64,000 bases of DNA, from NCBI GenBank assembly GCA_900208305.1, contig OAPG01000002.1:1364001-1428000 (forward strand), in the 5' to 3' direction. Positions 11,934 to 23,603 of this stretch are shown in pieces. A program made the translations under genes and the position numbers. The DNA comes from Melanopsichium pennsylvanicum. Its lineage: Eukaryota; Basidiomycota; Ustilaginomycetes; Ustilaginales. Numbering within the stretch: position 1 is the first letter of the stretch; every line of letters begins with the position of its first letter. The notes under the pieces are model-generated. The model worked only from the letters and a program-made list of their open reading frames with translations. It did not search any database and had not been told where the DNA came from.

Positions 11934-14900
11934 AGCATAATGTATACAGACTCTAGGTGTGTGCGGAATGTCAAACATGATACATGCGACCAAGGCTTCA
12001 AATTCAGGGTCCTGGCTGACGGGAAAGCTCTCCTTTTCGGCTCCGTCGATTTGGGAGCACCAAGGAAGCCTGTGTGTCTCTTTTGATGCTGCTTCCGATC
12101 TCGAGGCGAAAACCCGCGACGATCGACAAGCTAAATTTTCTGGACCCTTCTTCCCCTTCTCGCCTCCTCTTATGCGCATGCCATGAGGGAAGCATGCGTC
12201 GAAACGCAGACATTTGAACTTGGCCATCGACAACACCCATGTATCTTTTTTTTGTGCGTACCCTAGTCTGACCTGCTAATCATGCTGTTCTTCCTCTACG
12301 CTTAAATAGTGAAAAAGTGAGATTCTTTCTCGCATTCGGGCATCTAGATGAGAGTGGTTGTAAGTTTTCCCGTCATAAGCTTGCATCGAAAAGCAAAACG
12401 TATATTAGGCTAGAGTTCAGGTGCAGGTACAGGTACAGGCTCGAGGTGTAGTCAAAGTTGTTGCTTTCAGAATGAGATTGCACAAGACCACCGCCGTGCA
12501 TCCTTTACCCTGGGGTCGCCGAATGCTCAAACCCCGTCAGTACCAGCAGCAGCTCTGTGTGTAAAACGCCGCAGGATGGATACTGAGCGCTCACGTCTCG
12601 GTGCAATTGCAGTGCGACATGGTGGTCTCGATGTTCACCTCTTGTCCGCTTCATCAATGTTCAGGCTGGTAGCGGACGCATGTCTCGACGAAGGTGCGCT
12701 TGCATTGGCGGAAGCCTCTCATCAACCCGCCACATCATGGATGAGGTGAGATGTGAAGCGAACAGTCTTTCGAAAAGGACCACGGGCTTCGTCGACTTTC
12801 GGACTACTGGTCCTTTTGGTTTGCTGCCACAACCTTTGATCATTCCCACCATGTAGCAAGGGGTGCTTTCACACCCTCTTTGATTTGAAGCTTACTCTGA
12901 CACAGTGAACGGGTGTTCACGGTGCTGCCGAACTTGGCGTGAGATGATGTCAAAATCTTTGTAGAAATGCCAGATTTTGGACGGAAGACACGGGTCAAAA
13001 TAAGGATCCTGACCACCTCTCGATCCTCTCCTTCGTCAACTTGCCTCGACTCACTTGGTTGGTCGTTGGTAATGTCGGCTGCTGAGCTTTTTCGGCTTGC
13101 TAGCTTTGAGCTTTGGGCTCTTGCCAAGCTGAAGACCGAGTCTCCTTCGGAAGCGAGATTGGAAGGGACTTGGCAGAGCGTTGCCATGCGACATCAACAG
13201 CATCAGGAGATCCGGTGCAGTTTGGCTTGGGCCTACCCGATGCCAATTCCTTTTCGTTTCTTACAGAAACATCTTTCGAATAAATTGTTCCAATTCCTTA
13301 GAATGTCCTGGCACTTCTCGGTTTTGTGGCCTGAGGGATAGTGGCACACTGCAGCAGAGGAAAAAGGCAAGCAAATCTCAATTTTCCCAACGTGTGCTGT
13401 AAAACGAAAAGCGATTTCAAAAGCCGTTTAATTTTTTTCTTTTTTCAGATGGGCAACCTACAGTAACTCAGAGCCAGAAAAGGGTCCAGCTCAGGGTTCC
13501 ACAAACAAGACTTTTCGAGGATCGCCGGGCCCCCTGAATGCCGGCACTTCATAAACGCATAGCAGACACACACCTTTTTAAGCTTCTTCAAGGGGTGCTC
13601 TCAAATGGCCAACAAAATCAAGACCTAGTCTCTGATGCCACGGCGAGGCGTGGTGAACGAAGGATCAAGAAGCCATTAACTTAAAAACACGAAAGACCGG
13701 ACCAGATAAGGCTCGCTTTTCTATCATGGTCTCGTTCGCAGAGCCAATCAAAGGTCGGATGAGGGTGGGAAACCTGGAGCGATGGCGTGTGGTGGCTGTC
13801 AATCGCAAGTTTGAGTTGGGTCTCGCCTCTCGCTCTATGTCAAAAGCGAGGTGCTCGGTTGCTTGCAACACCAGTAATTCTTCTATCGGCTTCCACCCGT
13901 TTCCCTCTCTTGCATCCACTCCCAAAGCTTTGCGAAACGATGCGCATTTTGGTGGCTGTCGTTCGGCTCGTTCATTCCAGCCACTTGTTCAACAACTCAA
14001 AGTCACACCCATGATCCAGGTAATGAGGGCTGCTGCGGCCGTAATTCCGACTGAGAACGCCTGCGGAGGCCGAACATCACCCCTTCGTCGCTTGCTTGGG
14101 AATGCTTCGGGTCGGGCCACAAAGCCCAACGATTTGAATTCGAACCATCCATCATGATGGACATGAATTCGCACTCTCCGAGTCTTCTTTGGGCCTTTCT
14201 CTACAGCGTGCGATCCAAATTTAGCGATCGGGATTCAAAATGGCTGCGAGACCTTGCATCTGCCGAAAGCGTTTGAGCTGTAGGGTCACAATCACATCAC
14301 AAAATTAAGAGTGCTTACAATCCGTTGCTGGTTTGTCTGCACTGTCACTTAAGAGCAACTGCGGCGCGAGCCACATGTGCAGCCACACTCCTTGACCGGG
14401 TCGCCGACGTGCTGGGGTGTAATCATTCAGAAGGACCAAATACAGGTTTCGCCGTGAGCTCGAGCTACAGAGGGATCTGATTGGATCCGGTCTGGACCGG
14501 ATTTCTCTCAATACTCGGTTGACTCTCGCTCCCGTGCAGCACACAGAAGACAGAGAAAGGCGGGATAGAGTGACTGGACTGCACAGTACTGTATATAGGA
14601 GCAACTGTAGATGCAAAAATTCGATTTCGGTTGGGTTTCAGATTGCAGCTGTCCCCCATGCGCTCCAGCTGGACCCTGTCTCATGGCTGACTCTCCCCGC
14701 GCCAGGCTTAGCGCTGCATCGTGTGCGCTGAACAAAGAGAGGAGGGAGAACGCCCAGACAAGGCAAATTCAGGCAGGTAACCTATTCAATCAGACACGCG
14801 ATTCCTCTGTCCCACGGATAGACCAGCAGAAGAGCGTCGCCAAAAACCTGAAAACCTCTTTGCTCACTCGCTCGTCCAAAGCGACTGCAAATCCCTGCCT

Positions 14901-15500
14901 TGAACCCCGTCGAGAGCAGGTACCCTGGACGGGAAATGTTCCCACACTTTATACAGTAATTTACTGTAGAGCACATCAGCTAGACCCTGCTGATTTTTCA
15001 CTGTCAACGTCGACCCCCTTCTGCCGCTAAGCCATTCTAGCGCCTTTCCTCCTTTGAGTTCGGCCGTCCCGAACTGAAAGAGACTCGGCGGAACTTGCGA
15101 CTGATCCAAAGATTGATCAACAGGAGAGGGTGCTAAGTTAGTGTACATTTCGCCGAGTGTAACGTTTTTGGCCAGAAGGGAACAAACCCTTGCGAGTCGA
15201 TCCACGTCTGCCTTGGCACAACTTTCTCCGCCTAAGTTGGCTCGATGGCCACGAAGAAGCAATCGCTCTGGATGGGCAGAATGCTGGGATTTGCACGCAT
15301 CGACGAAATGCGCTTTTCGATGCAAATTTGAAAATATTTGCAATTTCGTCCAGCCATCGAGGAACGGAGACGAGCAGGGATTTTGTTGATGAGAAAAGAG
15401 CTTGCTGTGCCTCTGAGCCTGGGTATCTCAACCGTGTTTCTTTATTTATTTTTTCTCGTCAAGACCTTTCTTAACTCAAGGCCTCTTCCGATCGCCCTGT
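11934..15500. other. Gene-poor interval
   Basis: I see no gene I can defend here. The longest ATG-started frames (12840-13187 minus, 115 codons; 13726-14157 plus, 143 codons) resemble nothing known and overlap open frames on the other strand. A perfect 17-bp palindrome lies at 14952-14968. No tRNA or 5S rRNA was recognised. Confidence 0.5.
14952..14968. repeat. Perfect inverted repeat (8+1+8 bp)
   Basis: TACAGTAA-T-TTACTGTA is a perfect palindrome. Related TACAGTA/TACTGTA words recur in several other intergenic regions of the window. Confidence 0.8.
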
Positions 15501-17617
15501 CAATCAGAGCTTTTCAAGATGACAACGTCAACCGACCTCGACCCTGACTTTTTCTTTATCCCTTCTTAGCTGCCAAAGACACTGTTCAAGTGCCTAATCG
15601 CGTGTTCTATCGGTCGGAATTTTTTCTCCTTCTTCTGCTTTCGAATTGTTGTCCCTGCAGTGACCAGTCGGGATGAGTGACCCTGAAGCCGCTTAACGAC
15701 CCTAACCGCGATTTGGAGCCCTGACGGCTCCTCTCGTTCGTTTGCGTCCTCTGCCGAACTGCCCAAAGCAGAGACCCCTCTTCAGCCAGCATCATCATCA
15801 TCATCCACGAGCGACATCAGTAACATCATCATCATCTTTTTCACCCCTCCGTGCACGCTTTGCGCCCATTCTCTCTCTCTCTCTCCCCCTTCCCTTCCCT
15901 TCCCTTCCCTTCATCGGGCCTCTTTCTTGTTTTCTTTCTTACTCTTTCTTCCCACATTCTCCTGCCAATTAAGCTTCAAGTGTGTTTGAATGGCTGCATC
16001 ATAGCAGCATCATTCCACTCCCTCCCTTCTTCGTAGGCTCGGATTTCCCCCCCTTCTCTTCCTCTTTCCTCCCACTATACTTTGCTCTTCATTGGCTCCT
16101 GGGTCCATTTGACGACCTTTCCTTCACCGTAGGGTCCCCCTTTGGCTGCCTCTGCCTAGCCCTCACCCGTTTTTGTTTCTCTTTCGACTCGCCAACAAGC
16201 GCCTTTCCTTCGGATGCCATCATCACCAGCCGTCATATTTGGCCTCTCCTCTTCTACCTCTTCCTCTTACTCTTTGCTCATCATCTTTGACCCAAGGGTC
16301 GTCACTGTTGCAACATCTAGCTAGAGCTCTCTCCTTGCTCCTCTCGCCAAAAACAAGGCGTTAGTCGTGGCTGAGCAGACCTGCTCTATCCCAAAGTCAC
16401 GCTAGAACCCTTCCCTTCCCTCTTCTCTACAATCCCACTTTTGGCGCTCTGCTCGAGAAAATTATTCTCTTTCGTCATCGCCCCGTTCCCACCCGTCAGC
16501 AGTCTCTTCTTTCCTTCACCTCAGCGCTGTACCTTGACCGCATCGTAGCCTGTTAGTGCTGCTCCTTACCCACGACTGATACACAGTCGTGATCTCATCT
16601 CGTCTGCCACTCTCCCCCTCCGACTTCTCGACACACGCAGAGCTCGACCTTTCGACCAAGGGATTATCAGCACTTGTCCGACCCTGACGGCACACTCGAC
16701 GCCATTTTATCTAACTTGTCTCGCTTCTTGGTCTCTGCGGCATTCATACCCTCGCGCAGAAACGCCGTCCTTGCATCCTTTGATTGTTCTCTTGTGTTAA
16801 ACAAGCTGGACACCGTAGTTGTTGCATAGACGCCGTACAATCAGCTGCATCCGTGGCTGTCTTTGTCGTCACACCACGCCTTCCGACTCCGCTCCAACCC
16901 ACGCTGCTAACTTTAGAGCAACGTTTCGGTTCCACCACCCAAAACCCAGTTTTGCTTTCCATCCGTGCTCGTGTGCGTGACGTTCCTCTTTCTCGTTGCT
17001 CGCCCTGTCGGTCCATTGGTTCATCTTGCCGTCCCTCCCTCCCCTTGCTGCTCCTGCCCTTCCGCTACAGCTCTGAGATTGTCTCGACGCTTGATACGCA
17101 TCCTCCTCCTCCCCCTCCACCACCATCATCATCATACTCGACGATACTGAGTCTCTATACAGTTTCACCGCTACCAGTACAAAGACGACCATAACGCTCT
17201 ACACACGCGGATCAGCTCCCAGCAACATCACATCCAACACCACTGTCGCCATCTTCTTCGACGTAGACCTTCTCGCCAGCACGTCAATTTCTCTCGCCAA
17301 CGCGTCTTCTTCCAATCCATACACATGTCGAAGTAGACGTTTACATCCTCGACACCATTATCAAGAGATCCCTACATCCTAGACGATCTTGATTCCACAA
17401 GTTTCCAACGTGACTCAGACTCCTCTACGGATCGGTTTCTTCAAAGGACCTAGTCTAAACAGCAATCGAGCGAATCTTGTCAAATACACGATCTCTCATT
17501 GCTTTTTTGAGAGGACGGATTCTGTATCTGTGCGTTCTTCCCTAATTGTCTAGGAATAAAAGCTTGTCGCATTCGACTTCCGCAAACTCTCCCTTCAAAC
17601 AGCCCATCGTTTGCTTT
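15501..17617 (+). promoter_or_regulatory. Long CT-rich promoter/5' leader of the Nrg1-like gene
   Basis: About 2 kb of strongly pyrimidine-rich plus strand precede the C2H2 gene, including a TC run and TCCCT repeats near 15873-15911. Several short upstream ATGs occur (for example 15990, 16218, 17325). Pyrimidine-rich leaders are common in front of regulatory genes in fungi. The transcription start cannot be fixed from sequence. Confidence 0.5.
15873..15911. repeat. (TC)n followed by (TCCCT)n
   Basis: A dinucleotide run passes into five-base TCCCT units on the plus strand, within the CT-rich leader of the downstream gene. Confidence 0.85.
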
Positions 17618-19702
17618 ATGGCATCATTCTCCCTACCATCTGCCGGAGGCGTCGTTTCTTTGCTCAACGACCGTGCTCCACTTCCACCGCAGTACAAATC
17701 CGAGCACACCCCCGCGCCATACTCGGATCAACCGTACTACCGCTCTCGACCTTCCCCTCAGTCAAGCATGTCCAATTCGACATTGGATCCTTCAACCTCA
17801 TCATCAACAGAATCGCTTTTACGTAGTGGCGACCGTTCCACTGCTTCCACCTCACCACCTACATCTCTAGACTATTCTTACGAAAACCGATCTTCGCAGA
17901 AGCCACACAAGAGCTTTGGCGAAAACACCCGGTTGCCGCGCATCGAAGTGCCAGGTGAACTCTCTCCTTCCCGTCACCACCATCATCGTCAGGGTCTGCA
18001 GGGACACAAGGTGCTACACGGCAATCACATCTCAGCTTCACCCCAGAGCTTAGGTATGCGACCAGGAGAAGCACTGCCTCCCTCCGCTACCGGTATATTC
18101 CCACCAGGCCAGTGGGACAGATCGGGCGCCTATCTCGATCCAAACGACTACAGTCGTCGTTCCTCTTCCAGCAGCAGTGATAGTTTGCACCCATACGACG
18201 GAAGCATGGCTCCTTACGGTGATATTCCCGGTGCCAAACGAACCAGCAAAGACGGCGGGTCTGGTGCAATCACGGTAGGAGGCAAGAAGAGGTATCCCTG
18301 CCAGCATCCTGGCTGTGACAAGACCTTCTCTACAAGTGGTCACGCCGCCAGGCACAACCGAATCCACACTGGACAAAAGCCATACAGGTGTACTTTCCCC
18401 GGTTGCAAAGCTCGTTTCTCGAGGCAGGACAACAGTCTGCAGCATTACCGAACGCACATCTTGCACCCCAAAGGCAGAGCTAGCCAGTCCGCACAGGCAA
18501 GGGATGCTGCAGCTCAACTGGAGCTCGACCATCTCGATCTCGATGCAGCGGATGCCGAAGCTGAGGCTAAGGCCGAACTTGGCAGACGTGCTTTGGAAGG
18601 TGGTACCGCCATCGCTGTTGTCCACGAAGTCAAGGACCAGCATGGAAGGAAGAAAGGCGAGACGATCGAAAGGATGGTCGGCATGCCGCGCTCCCGTCGC
18701 GAGTCTCTGCGTGGCGGACTTGATGACGATCGCTCCACATCGCCTTCGAGCATCGATGACCCGAGGATGAAGAGGGAAGCTAGTCTCCCCGGGTCTGGAA
18801 TCGATCCTCAGTATGAGGCACCTGCAGACTACTGGTCAACTCAAATGAAGCAGGGTCGCTTGTCGCTGCCTCATGGAGGCATGCCTCATGATCCTCGTTT
18901 TCGTGACCCGGCTCCACCCGCGCCATACGCCCGGGATGCGGGTATGAATGGCGGCTACCCTGCCAGTGCTCCTCCTGGAACGTGGAATCAAGGCGCTCAG
19001 GCGGCTTATATCGACCCGAGGTTTGCTCCCTCAGGCTACCCTCGTTCCGCAGTTTCGGTGAGTCCGCACAGGAGGGACGTGTATGACCCATCTTCTCGCA
19101 TGGCTTCCGCTTCTTTGGACCCCGAACTCGCCGGATCCGCGCCTCCTTCCCAAGAGCGAAGGGATTTCGATTCTACTGCAGAGTATCACCGCCGCTCGAC
19201 CTCCGCCAGTAGCTCGACTCGGGACCGGATTGGTCCTCCGTCCATTGCCTCGCTTCCTCCCCCTCTCGCCCCTGCTACTCGCCTCCCGCTCACTTCCCAT
19301 GCCGCTTCAGCACCGGGATCCGTGGTCCCCTCTGCCCGCTCGTCCCAAAGCCCCAAGTCCAGCCCTACTTCGTCGGCCTACTCGGTACCAGAAGGCATTG
19401 CCGCAAGCGCATTGGACAAGCTCTCGAGCGCCGCGGCAGCTCAGTCTCAGTCGAGCTCCTCTTCTGCTCTTTCTGCAAGGGGCAGGCTCGGAGCTGGCGC
19501 AGCAGGTCCAGGTTATCAACACCCGTACAGCTCTGATCGAAGCACCAACTATGCAAGTTCTCTTCCTCCGATCAGCTCTGCCAGGAGCAGCGGCGACGAT
19601 GGGGTAGAGCTGGACAGAAAGACGAGCAGCTTGAGGAGCGGACTGAGCGTGGATCCCAGAATCACACTTCCTCCTCTTAATCCTCCTGCAAGAAGGTGGT
19701 GA
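17618..19702 (+). CDS. NRG1: Nrg1-like C2H2 zinc-finger transcription factor
   Basis: 694-aa protein from the first ATG of the frame (MASFSLPSAGG). Two adjacent C2H2 fingers lie at about 228-280. Finger 1 has C-x4-C, TSGHAARHNRIHTG; finger 2 has C-x4-C, FSRQDNSLQHYRTH. The SGH..RHNRIHTG / SRQDN.LQHYRTH combination is diagnostic for the Nrg1/Nrg2 family, repressors that act with Tup1-Ssn6 on glucose-, pH- and morphogenesis-regulated genes. The rest is Ser/Pro-rich and disordered, with an acidic/Ala stretch after the fingers. Alternative start: the open frame extends to 17554, preceded by a CTAAT branch-like site and a TCTAG acceptor. An 8-nt exon at 17325-17332 (ATGTCGAA) would splice in phase and add about 24 residues, though its GTAGAC donor is weak. 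The factor sits alone behind a very long leader, as expected of a regulated gene. The family call is strong; the direct target set is unknown. Confidence 0.85.
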   Translation: MASFSLPSAGGVVSLLNDRAPLPPQYKSEHTPAPYSDQPYYRSRPSPQSSMSNSTLDPSTSSSTESLLRSGDRSTASTSPPTSLDYSYENRSSQKPHKSFGENTRLPRIEVPGELSPSRHHHHRQGLQGHKVLHGNHISASPQSLGMRPGEALPPSATGIFPPGQWDRSGAYLDPNDYSRRSSSSSSDSLHPYDGSMAPYGDIPGAKRTSKDGGSGAITVGGKKRYPCQHPGCDKTFSTSGHAARHNRIHTGQKPYRCTFPGCKARFSRQDNSLQHYRTHILHPKGRASQSAQARDAAAQLELDHLDLDAADAEAEAKAELGRRALEGGTAIAVVHEVKDQHGRKKGETIERMVGMPRSRRESLRGGLDDDRSTSPSSIDDPRMKREASLPGSGIDPQYEAPADYWSTQMKQGRLSLPHGGMPHDPRFRDPAPPAPYARDAGMNGGYPASAPPGTWNQGAQAAYIDPRFAPSGYPRSAVSVSPHRRDVYDPSSRMASASLDPELAGSAPPSQERRDFDSTAEYHRRSTSASSSTRDRIGPPSIASLPPPLAPATRLPLTSHAASAPGSVVPSARSSQSPKSSPTSSAYSVPEGIAASALDKLSSAAAAQSQSSSSSALSARGRLGAGAAGPGYQHPYSSDRSTNYASSLPPISSARSSGDDGVELDRKTSSLRSGLSVDPRITLPPLNPPARRW

Positions 19703-20381
19703 ACTTCTCTCCGCCCTCAGCCTCGCCCCTTCAACAAATTCGAGAAACAGATTCGAAGTTTGGATCCTTGGCACCATCCCATATGTCAAACCCGTCCGCC
19801 ACCTGAACGCCCGTGTACCTCCATCCCCCTTCCCCAATATGTACTCAGTATCTTGCAACTTGTTGTAATGGTTTCATTTTCTCGACCTCTAAATCTCTCT
19901 CTCACGAACCTCTTTCGACATGCCTTCAGCTATACTACTTTCACCTCGTGTACGCAGATCAGCCCTTGTACCTCTCCTATGACCTAAAAAGAAGGATTGG
20001 TTTGTACCGATCGAGCTCAGGTATGTGACAGTGGATGTATATTTGCGTATATATGCCTACACAGCTATGCTAGGGCGTAATTGTACAGTATGTGAGATGG
20101 AATTGAGTAAAGTGAAAAATTAGAAAGGGAAAGTGAAAAAGAGGCATGAAAATTAAGCAGTCAATTCTCTAATTGTGGTGTGTCGGAAGATACGCATGTT
20201 GGACCCTGTTTGCTCTCTTTTGCTTTCACCATTTGTCCTGTGCGTGTGTGTGTTACTTTGACCGTGCATCAACTTTTTGTCGTCCTTCTCATCTATCTCT
20301 TTTGTTCGTTCGTTCGGTCGGTCGTTTGTACACCCTCGAAAGGGACATACATACAGTAAAGTTCAGTATTATACATACACA
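19703..20381. other. 3' flank of Nrg1-like gene and promoter of small zinc-finger gene
   Basis: Mostly A/T-rich with several TACAGTA-type words (20092, 20356). No gene is supported here. Confidence 0.5.
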
Positions 20382-21217
20382 ATGGTAAGCAAGTGAGATG
20401 TGTTACGAGCGAATCTTTGGTTTAAAACCGATTTCGCTTTTCGCCAAGAATGTCTTTTTCCCAACGCCATCAATTCATATCTCTTCGCTCACATTCACAA
20501 ATCCATCTTTTTCTCCTTGATTCAAAACTCGGTCCATGGATTACGTCAATATTGACAGGTTCGAGGGCATGCAAAGCAAGCAGCTCAAGAAGCGGCCAAG
20601 AAGAAAGCGGCGGGTCAAAGTGGTGGTAAATCCCAACTTGGAGAAGCGAGACAAAAGGGACTCAAGTTCACCTGTCCCACTTGCAAAGGTCAGAATCCTG
20701 TAAGTGTATTTCCAAAACCTCATCGAACCAATTACGATCACTTTGTTTTACTGCTGCCGTAGGAGAAGATGTGCTTGCTGGCTATTTGGAAGGAGAGTTC
20801 TCATTGATCGGTCTCATGCGAGTTATTGTGAGATTGCAACAGCACAAGAAGGCGGTACAGTAAGATCGAGTAGAGAATGAAAAGGAACGGCAACCCTCGA
20901 TGCATCCTTATACAATCTCAAATTGCTCAGCAGAAGAATCCACAATAGAAAGATGTTGAATTTATCAACCAACCATTCATCCTCCTTCCTTTCAGAGATA
21001 CTCGAAGACCATAGATGGATCAGATAGATGTGATGTACCGACTTCAGACAACAGCAAGTGATAGGGCTGACGAATCAACTTTATTTCATCATTCTTCTTC
21101 TCCTTCTTTTTTTTTGGGTTTGATTTTGAACGCTAGAACTACAAAGTGTTGAAAGAACATTTTGAGAACAAGCATCCGAAAGAGACTTGTCCGCCGGAGA
21201 GCTCTTTCACAGCATGA
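20382..21217 (+). CDS. Small C2H2-type zinc-finger protein, 74 aa, 3 exons
   Basis: Assembled by eye from three exons. Exon 1 is only ATG (20382-20384) followed by GTAAGC. Exon 2 is 20559-20699 (after TTGACAG, before GTAAGT). Exon 3 is 21137-21217 (after CGCTAG). All junctions are phase 0. The product begins MVRGHAKQAAQEAAKKK, has SQLGEARQKGLKF, then C-x2-C (CPTC) and H-x4-H (HFENKH), and ends SSFTA. This layout (basic Ala/Lys N-terminus, SQL, one C2H2 finger near the C-terminus, under 80 aa) matches the small eukaryotic family typified by At2g23090 and ZNF706, whose role is poorly defined. The Nrg1-like gene lies upstream on the same strand. Introns take up 611 of 836 bp. The family call is secure from the finger spacing; the function is unknown. 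Confidence 0.85.
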
Positions 21218-21978
21218 GTTCCACATGCAAACTTTAAACATTGCAGCAGTAAAGCCTCATTGCCAAACTTGCTTTCGCGATTAAAAAAGTAACCTTCGTA
21301 TTTGCTGTCATGCAATCAAGTCTGTTGGATGTGTCCGCCCATACGTTCCCTTATTTTCAGCATCCATATTATGTCATAGTAAGAGTACAGTACAGTACTG
21401 CATTAAAAAAATTCATTTCATTTCGTGCCACCAATCGAGCTCGCCTTGTCCCGCTGTGATAAAGCACGGCGATATTCCCGCGATCAACTTTCAGAATCAT
21501 GCATGCATTTCCTACCATTTGCTGGTTTCGGATGAAGATCGCAAATTTCTTTAAGGCGCTGACGTCTTGCTGTACACGGTGCACTGAGCGATGCATCTAA
21601 GAGGGGCAAAGGTGATGGTTGAGATTGTGGCGGATGGAAGAGGTGAAGGAGGAGGAGGAGGAGGAGGAGAAGAAGAAGAAGGGGGTAAGGATCCTGTTGG
21701 TTTGACAGCGCAGGCAGACGAAGAGGGAGAGGGTTAGGAAAGTGACCTGTCGAAGGCTTTGATGACTGCATCCCACTGCAGTGCACTGGACTGGACTAGA
21801 CTGCACAAGACTGGAGTGCTACATGAGAGGCATCCAGGCTGTCTGTAGCACAGAACGATTCAAATAGAACCATGTGTCACGACTGAAATTGAATTGCAAT
21901 GCCTTCACTCGAGCCAGAACAATCCATCTCCTCCCCTCTTTTAACTTGATCTATCTTTGATTTTCAGCCAAGAATACC
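21218..21978. other. Intergenic between convergent genes
   Basis: Contains a purine microsatellite and a short CTGCAGTGCACTGGACTGGACTAG-like direct-repeat patch near 21776-21815. No gene is supported. Confidence 0.55.
21645..21680. repeat. (GGA)n/(GAA)n purine microsatellite
   Basis: A run of GGA units passes into GAA units on the plus strand; imperfect. Confidence 0.85.
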
Positions 21979-23603
21979 TCACAGAATAACCTCGTCCAAA
22001 ACCTTGCCTAGCAACTCGACCGTCCTTTGAACCTCTTCGACAGTATTATAGTGAACGAAGCTCAGCCTAACCACTCCATCCTGTAGATCGAGGTTGAGAC
22101 TCTGAACCAACTTGTGGGCGTACATGTGACCCTGCTGAGCGCCAACTTTGCCACCTTGTACCAATAATTGATGAATCCTCTTTGACGTGCCTACTTGATG
22201 CTTTCCCGTAACTGGATCGACGATTGCAAATGCCACCGTGGGGGCTCTAGTGTGCGCATCAAACTGTTCAGGTCCAACGATTCGTACTGCCCCCTTGTTT
22301 CCTCGTTCGTACTGGAGCAAAAATGGGATGAAGATCAACATGAGTTTGGCTTCGTGCTGTGCGATTTTGGTGAAGGCCACATCGAGGGCTTGGTCGACTT
22401 GTTCTTTCGTCATTCTGACCAATCCCTCTGCTTCTACTTGCACAGAAGAACCTGATGTAGTACGAGTAAAGACATTGTTCCAATCCACCGTAGTTTGCTT
22501 GCCCTCCCCAACCTTGCCAGTGCCTAGAGAAATGAGATAATCAGCTACAGCAGCGATACTGTAATTGAGCTCATACTGAACGCTGCTTGATTGGAAAGGA
22601 TACAATCCCGGAATATGTGTCGTAGGTTTTTGGAGGAAGAAATGGTTCAATGGTGAAAGCAATGTGTGTCTTAGGCGAGGGTTGATGTACATTGCTCCAA
22701 CGTGAGCACCGTAAGTTTTGTAGAGTGAAAAGAAGGCTAGATCCGCATCCCATTTAAGAGGTAAAATTCGACGGTGGGGTGCAAAAGCGACGCAATCCAC
22801 TGCAACAATGGCTTGTGGTGCAATGGATCGAATCACCGAAACTGCACTAGATATGTCGGTAAAATGACCTAGGAGGTTAGAGCATGCAGTGAAGGCGACA
22901 AGTTTCGTCTTTGGACCCACAACCTCTTTTAAAGTGGAAGGATTGAGAGCCACGGCGTAAGAGCTGTTGCCATCGTCACTCGAAGAAGCGTTTTGGGTAC
23001 GGGTGACAGTCCAAGGTTTGATAACCAACCCCAGACGTTGAGCAAGCCTGGTCCAAGCTCCTCTGTTGGTCTCGTGATCAGCATCACTAATCACAATCTC
23101 GTCCCCCTCCTTCCAACCACCATCGTTCGTTCCTTCATCACGATCCTTGAGCACTTTGGCTTCCAACATAAAAGCCACTGATGCAACTAGCGAAGTAGCA
23201 CTTTGTCCTATCATGACATTATCCGGCGAATCACTTCCCAACAATGTTGCAGCAGCACTTGTACCCAGAGAGACACGCGCTTCGGCAGATTGCGCTAAAG
23301 GATAGTTTGCCATTTGCACATTCGTGTTGAGTAGGTATGATGAAATCGAACTGGCCACTGATCCTAGCACTTGACTTCCTCCCGCATTTTCGGCGTAGAC
23401 TGCGCACAACGTAAACGTGCCAAGTGAAGAGTTAGCTCAAAAATTAAAGGGAGCCACAAGGAGCGCAAGGGATTGCGGAAGGATGATCATCACTTACTAT
23501 AACCGCTATTGGGCGAATCGTCAGTAGCATCAGCAGTAACCAGTGCGGGAAACTGTGCCCGCACTGCCTTAAGTTCTTCATTCGATAGAAATGCCGTCGA
23601 CAT
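21979..23603 (-). CDS. Class V aminotransferase / cysteine-desulfurase-like PLP enzyme (2 exons)
   Basis: 508 aa from exon 1 (23498-23603, MSTAFLSNEELKAVRAQF) and exon 2 (21979-23399), separated by a 98-nt intron with donor GTAAGT and acceptor GCGCAG in phase 1. The joined sequence reads SGYIYAENAGGSQV, the usual start of the fold-type I, class V aminotransferase domain. Conserved sites are the cofactor-binding Asp237 and His244 (VDCVAFAPH) and the Schiff-base Lys263 in SLYKTYG. The best fit is the cysteine-desulfurase-like group that includes isopenicillin-N epimerase-like and VC1184-type proteins, not the mitochondrial Nfs1. No mitochondrial presequence is obvious. The substrate cannot be assigned: cysteine desulfuration, epimerisation or another PLP reaction are all possible. 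The next gene, MDM31, is on the same strand and shows no functional link. Confidence 0.85.
23400..23497 (-). other. Intron 1 of the class V aminotransferase gene
   Basis: 98 nt, GTAAGT donor and GCGCAG acceptor on the minus strand. Its removal is required to reach an ATG and restores the conserved domain start. Confidence 0.85.

Noticed and set aside
12840..13187. 115-codon minus-strand ATG frame
   Set aside because: Reasonable composition, but no family, no splice support and open frames on both strands; kept as unproven.
14305..14616. Minus-strand frame with a signal-peptide-like start
   Set aside because: The first codon is TTG, not ATG; no conserved features; not accepted as an effector gene.
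14864..15343. 159-codon minus-strand frame
   Set aside because: Starts at TTG; no ATG near the beginning; no recognisable motif; overlaps plus-strand open frames.
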